DNA of 64,000 nt, from the NCBI GenBank assembly GCA_035328405.1, contig DAOLIT010000015.1:1-64000 (forward strand). Reading direction: 5' to 3'. Of the stretch, positions 60,583-64,000 are shown in pieces. The DNA is from JAEUKA01 sp035328405. GTDB lineage: Bacteria; Myxococcota_A; Polyangia; Palsa-1104; JAEUJZ01. The notes below the pieces were generated by a model, which did no database searches, had not been told where the DNA came from, and saw only the letters and a list, made by a program, of their open reading frames with translations. Each line of letters opens with the position of its first letter. Position 1 is the stretch's first letter. The translations under genes and the position numbers were made by a program.

Positions 60583-62226
60583 TTATTGTCTCGGTTGGTA
60601 AAACCAGTAACGGAACATGTTGATGTCACGACCCGCCGTGACCGCGAGCTGTTTGACGTTCGGTTCGGCGCGCACGACAAATTCAGCCGGAATGATGTGC
60701 GGCCAGTTGCGCCAGCGGTTGATTCGATCGGTGCCCGGACATTCGCAAACGCCTGCCTTTTTGCCGTCCACCTCGAATTCAAGTGAGTAATCGCCGTACA
60801 CGTAGTCCATGCGACGCACAATCAGCAGCCGCTTGCCGGGCGTGACGCCCTTGACTTTGTAAGTGACAAAGCCTGAAACGTGCGCACGTCCCACGTCTTC
60901 CAGCGATTTCCCGTCGGGGTATTTGAGCCGCTGTCTGGACCTGTACGAGTCGCGCGCTTCCTGAATTTTCAGGTCGTGCTGACTCTCGGAATCGGTGTCC
61001 ATGACCTTGATCATGTCGATGCGCACCCACGTTTCGCCGTTGATCTCCAATTCCATTGGGAGATCCTGTTCGGAGATGCCCTTGATGCGCTCCATGTCGT
61101 CGGGCGGAATGTCGTTTGGACCATAGGTGCCGCGCGGCTTTTTGTCCTTGTCTTTGTCCGCTGCGTCTGCCGTCTTGGTCTTGCCGTCGTCCGAACCCAC
61201 GGCTTGGACAGGGCCCGGCGTCGGTGGTGCCTCGACCAGATCGCCTGCGTACAAAGGTGACAGTTCCTCGGCACCCTTGGCCATGTAAACCAACATGTTG
61301 TCGAAGGCCTCGGGCGTATTCCGACGCTCGCCGAGCAGGCCTTTTACGATGTCCAGGTTCTTTTTGTAATTCCCGAACTCTTTTTTCTGACCAAGCTGCG
61401 GATGGTTGACCTCGACATCTTTCGCAAGCTCGTCTTGAAGCTGAACCAACATGTTCAGCACTTCATGGCCGTTGCGGTTGTCGAGCAAATCGGACACATG
61501 CAGCGTTTGCGCCGCAATCACGCCCGCGAGCGCATCGTGTGCTGTCTCGACCTTGTTGTCGCGCGCCATCGCCAAAAGCAACCGCCGCAACCGTTCCAGC
61601 AACAACGCAAGCCGGATTTTCAGCACCGGATCGATCGAAGCGCCCGCAACACCGGCTCGAGGCACAAACCGCAAGTCGATTTCATTCGCTTTCGGATCAT
61701 TCGGATCGCGCGCGTCGCGTATACGCGTCGCATTTTTGTCAAGCAAAATGCGACCGAGTTCGACTTCTTCGCGAATGTCCGGCGTGGTCTGAGAAATCTC
61801 GACCTTGCAAGATTCCATGATGCGCCGGTGCCCTTTGTAGGCGGCGTTTTCCTTGTACGCGATGAAATCGGTCTCTTGTTCGTAGTAGCGCAACACGATG
61901 TAAATCGTCTGCGGCAAACGCTGATATTCCTCGAGGACCAGCGTCTTGATTTCCGCATCCCACAACATCAAATCGCGCCCTTGCCCATCCACGCCGTAGC
62001 CCGGCTGGATTTCGATCGAAAGATCGCCGCGCGGACGGGCCGTCACCTTCAGATCGCCGCTGAAACCGAAGACCACGCCCGGCGCGTGCATCATCTTGTT
62101 GTGCAGACGGCGTTTTTCGATGTGGTACCGCTCGGCATCGTTCCAATCGTGCTCGGTGGTGAGGAAACCTTTGAAAAAGTTGATCCTCTTAAAGCCTTTG
62201 ACTTTGCTCTCACTCTCAGTCGCCAT
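60583..62226 (-). CDS. contractile-tail-cluster protein (FF-G / LHN...GVV family)
   Basis: The 547-residue product opens with KRINFFKGFLTTEHDW, ERYHIEKRRLHNKMMH and PGVVFGFSG. This pattern recurs in a poorly named protein of eCIS-type clusters in Actinobacteria and Myxococcota. Residues about 1-170 are beta-rich, 170-320 helical, and 320-547 carry a linker and a second beta-rich domain ending in WFYQPRQ. No signal peptide is present, as expected of a cytoplasmically assembled tail component. A structural or baseplate role is inferred. It lies 36 bases downstream of the tail protein I gene and 17 bases before the first FHA gene. Confidence 0.7.
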   Translation of the reverse strand: MATESESKVKGFKRINFFKGFLTTEHDWNDAERYHIEKRRLHNKMMHAPGVVFGFSGDLKVTARPRGDLSIEIQPGYGVDGQGRDLMLWDAEIKTLVLEEYQRLPQTIYIVLRYYEQETDFIAYKENAAYKGHRRIMESCKVEISQTTPDIREEVELGRILLDKNATRIRDARDPNDPKANEIDLRFVPRAGVAGASIDPVLKIRLALLLERLRRLLLAMARDNKVETAHDALAGVIAAQTLHVSDLLDNRNGHEVLNMLVQLQDELAKDVEVNHPQLGQKKEFGNYKKNLDIVKGLLGERRNTPEAFDNMLVYMAKGAEELSPLYAGDLVEAPPTPGPVQAVGSDDGKTKTADAADKDKDKKPRGTYGPNDIPPDDMERIKGISEQDLPMELEINGETWVRIDMIKVMDTDSESQHDLKIQEARDSYRSRQRLKYPDGKSLEDVGRAHVSGFVTYKVKGVTPGKRLLIVRRMDYVYGDYSLEFEVDGKKAGVCECPGTDRINRWRNWPHIIPAEFVVRAEPNVKQLAVTAGRDINMFRYWFYQPRQ

Positions 62227-62262
62227 CGTGCCCCTCGCTGGGAACCCTGGTTAGAGGTTTTC

Positions 62263-64000
62263 CTATTTCTTTGAACCGTCCGTGGGCTTTTCGTCCAACG
62301 TTGACGTGTCGCCCGCATCTCTAGAAACTTCGCGTTTTTCGATCTCAACCTCGACGCGCGGTGCGGCTGTCTTCACGTTCCCGTCCACACGGGCCGAGCC
62401 CTGCACGTCATTCGCTTTCGTCTGTGGTGGTGCGTCTTCTTGCGCAATGGCATCCGCCGGATCGAGTTCTTCAACCGAGTCCGCATCGATTTCCTCGACG
62501 GAAACATCCAGATCGATCTTCGGTTTCCGCCCGGAAATACCGCCTTCGACGGTTGCGCCCAAACCTGCTCGTGGAATGTTGCCGTCCTCGTCTTGGCCGC
62601 CTTCGTCGTGAGTCGGTGGTGCCGAATCCGTGACCGGCGTTTTTCCGCTCTCTTCAGCGTCCAAACCCGTTTCGATTTCGTCTGGCGATTTGTCCGCCGG
62701 GGTGCGACTTGGGCCTTCATCGGATGAACGTTTGCCAGGTGCTTTGTCCGACTTGGGTCCGTCGGTCGAATACAAAACCCGTTCTTCAAGCCCCGGCGTT
62801 CCGAGCGCCGACTCCAGCGCCGCGTCGCCTTCGCCCCCACCTTCTCCCACATCGTGCTTTTCAAGTTCCGCGATGCCTGGATTGATGTCTTCTTTTGCGA
62901 AACCGCCCGGTTCCCCGGACCCGCCCGACTCAATTGACACGCCGACGCTTTGGTCTAGGCCCGCGCGTTCCAACAGTTCTTTCATGATGTCGTCGAGACG
63001 GAACTCGCGCGCACCTTCAAATCCATACTTGCTCGTCGTGATTTCGCGTCCTTCGACCGGCGCGCCATCCGCCTTGCTCGCACCGACGACTGGAGGCAGT
63101 TGTCGTTTCTTCGTTCCAAACAACTCGTACACCGACGGATTCGGCGGCGGCGGTGGCATGACCGGCTCTTGAGGATAGTCGGGCTCGCCGGTTTCTTCGC
63201 TGATGGGCAGCGGCGTCACGACTTCCTGGCCAATGTTCACACCGGACGAGACGCCGATTCGATAGAACTCGCGTTCTTCGACGGACTGACGAGGTTCCTC
63301 GAACTTCAGCATGTAGGTGCTGTGCGAGGGTTTTTCCATCTCGATGATTTCGTGCAACCGAATGATCGATTGCGCCGTCAGGTCCCTGAATTTGTGTGGC
63401 ATGACGCACACAAACGAGTGCGATTTATCCACCGGAGGCAGAATCACCGTGTCGATGCCCACCGTCGAAGAAACACCGATGCGGAAACCATTGAAGGGCC
63501 ACTCATTTTCCGCAAGGTGCGGTTCGTATCCGGTGAACAGCGAAATAAACAGCTTCAAGCCGCGCACCGTGCCGCGCAGCCGATACAGCTCCATCGCTTT
63601 TTTGATCAGGCGGCGCTTTTTGACCTCGGGCCAGTCGGGTTCCAAGATCATCGCCGACCAAGCGGCCAGCCACGGCAAAAACTGTTCCGGCGTCTCGTAG
63701 GAATTGAAATACAGGTGGATTCCGTCGAGCATCGCCTCGATCGAGCCGAACAAATGCTGGATGATCCACAGCAGATCGCGAACGTAGTTTTTTCCCGTCG
63801 CGTCTGAACGCTGGTAAATCGCCGGCAGCCACTTGATGTAGCTCTCGCGAGAAATCCACAGCGTCACCTCGTCCGAGGCGTAGACCATTTGGCCGCGCAG
63901 CGGTTTCTGTTCGAGGATCGTGTCTTTTTCTTCGTAGCTCTCTTTGTACAAAATCGCGCCGATTCGGAGCCCCACGTGTTGCATCAGGAGCAGGGCCTTT
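62263..64000 (-). CDS. PASTA-phage tail protein I fusion (5'-truncated by the window)
   Basis: The visible 578 or so codons run off the window; upstream of the first Met (63984) the frame stays open as K-A-L-L-L, so the real N-terminus is missing. The visible start is a PASTA-like module (GLRIGAILYKESYEEK then ILEQKPLRGQMV and VTLWISRES). The next 200 residues are a tail protein I domain of the TIGR02242 type: IKWLPAIYQRSD, QFLPWLAAWSAMILEPDWPE, KKAMELYRLRGTVRGLKL. The C-terminal half is acidic, Pro/Ser/Glu-rich and probably disordered. The domain places it at the baseplate of a contractile particle. It is followed by the tail-cluster protein after 36 bases. Confidence 0.82.
   Translation of the reverse strand, partial: KALLLMQHVGLRIGAILYKESYEEKDTILEQKPLRGQMVYASDEVTLWISRESYIKWLPAIYQRSDATGKNYVRDLLWIIQHLFGSIEAMLDGIHLYFNSYETPEQFLPWLAAWSAMILEPDWPEVKKRRLIKKAMELYRLRGTVRGLKLFISLFTGYEPHLAENEWPFNGFRIGVSSTVGIDTVILPPVDKSHSFVCVMPHKFRDLTAQSIIRLHEIIEMEKPSHSTYMLKFEEPRQSVEEREFYRIGVSSGVNIGQEVVTPLPISEETGEPDYPQEPVMPPPPPNPSVYELFGTKKRQLPPVVGASKADGAPVEGREITTSKYGFEGAREFRLDDIMKELLERAGLDQSVGVSIESGGSGEPGGFAKEDINPGIAELEKHDVGEGGGEGDAALESALGTPGLEERVLYSTDGPKSDKAPGKRSSDEGPSRTPADKSPDEIETGLDAEESGKTPVTDSAPPTHDEGGQDEDGNIPRAGLGATVEGGISGRKPKIDLDVSVEEIDADSVEELDPADAIAQEDAPPQTKANDVQGSARVDGNVKTAAPRVEVEIEKREVSRDAGDTSTLDEKPTDGSKK

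Overview
The window is about 64 kb of densely coding bacterial chromosome with moderately high G+C by eye. I found no rRNA, tRNA, CRISPR array or insertion sequence. The gene repertoire suggests Myxococcota or a related deltaproteobacterial lineage: PEGA-domain proteins, a zinc-ribbon Ser/Thr kinase, a degenerate cyclase-like protein, many FHA proteins, beta-propeller lipoproteins and a contractile-tail gene cluster. This placement is inferred from gene content; no marker gene was compared. No intergenic stretch exceeds 300 bases. The longest are 10596-10830 (235 b, nuo promoter), 29860-30074 (215 b, nothing recognised) and 52619-52818 (200 b, nothing recognised).

Layout. 0.1-9 kb: accC, a degenerate cyclase-like protein, an unknown protein, two exported peptidases (S9 and M14) whose genes overlap tail to tail, and an AAA+ protein resembling sigma-54 activators. 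9-10.6 kb: a DegP/HtrA protease. 10.7-21 kb: a tightly coupled complex I operon, nuoA-nuoBC(fused)-D-H-I-J-K-L-M-N, with a clear sigma70-type promoter and no nuoE, F or G. 21-24.6 kb: a PHP-type lipoprotein and ttcA. 24.6-30 kb: Ser/Thr kinase, a beta-propeller-like membrane protein and a six-repeat PEGA protein. 30-35.3 kb: an EAL response regulator, a PAS sensor kinase and a CstA transporter in one transcription unit.

35.3-41.3 kb: D-cysteine desulfhydrase/ACC deaminase family enzyme, POT peptide transporter, paraoxonase-like protein, glyoxalase I, an RMD1-family protein and a DPM-synthase-like glycosyltransferase. 41.4-46.9 kb: five minus-strand genes for envelope proteins, ending in a barrel plus Wza-like polysaccharide exporter pair. 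47-53.4 kb: M20 peptidase, threonine synthase, SUMF1-like lipoprotein, methyltransferase with a regulatory domain, NUDIX hydrolase.

53.4-64 kb (edge): nine closely spaced minus-strand genes. In transcription order they encode a PASTA-tail-protein-I fusion, a second tail-associated protein, four FHA proteins in a row (one with a VWA-like domain, one with a long coiled coil), a Ycf46-like AAA+ ATPase, a DUF1257 (Ycf35-like) protein and a DUF2997 protein. This is the most interesting region. It looks like the accessory end of an extracellular contractile injection system (eCIS) operon that carries its own phosphopeptide-reading module and a Ycf46/DUF1257/DUF2997 cassette. The sheath, tube and spike genes would have to lie beyond 64000.

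The exported peptidases, the POT and CstA transporters and the M20 peptidase together suggest a peptide-scavenging metabolism.
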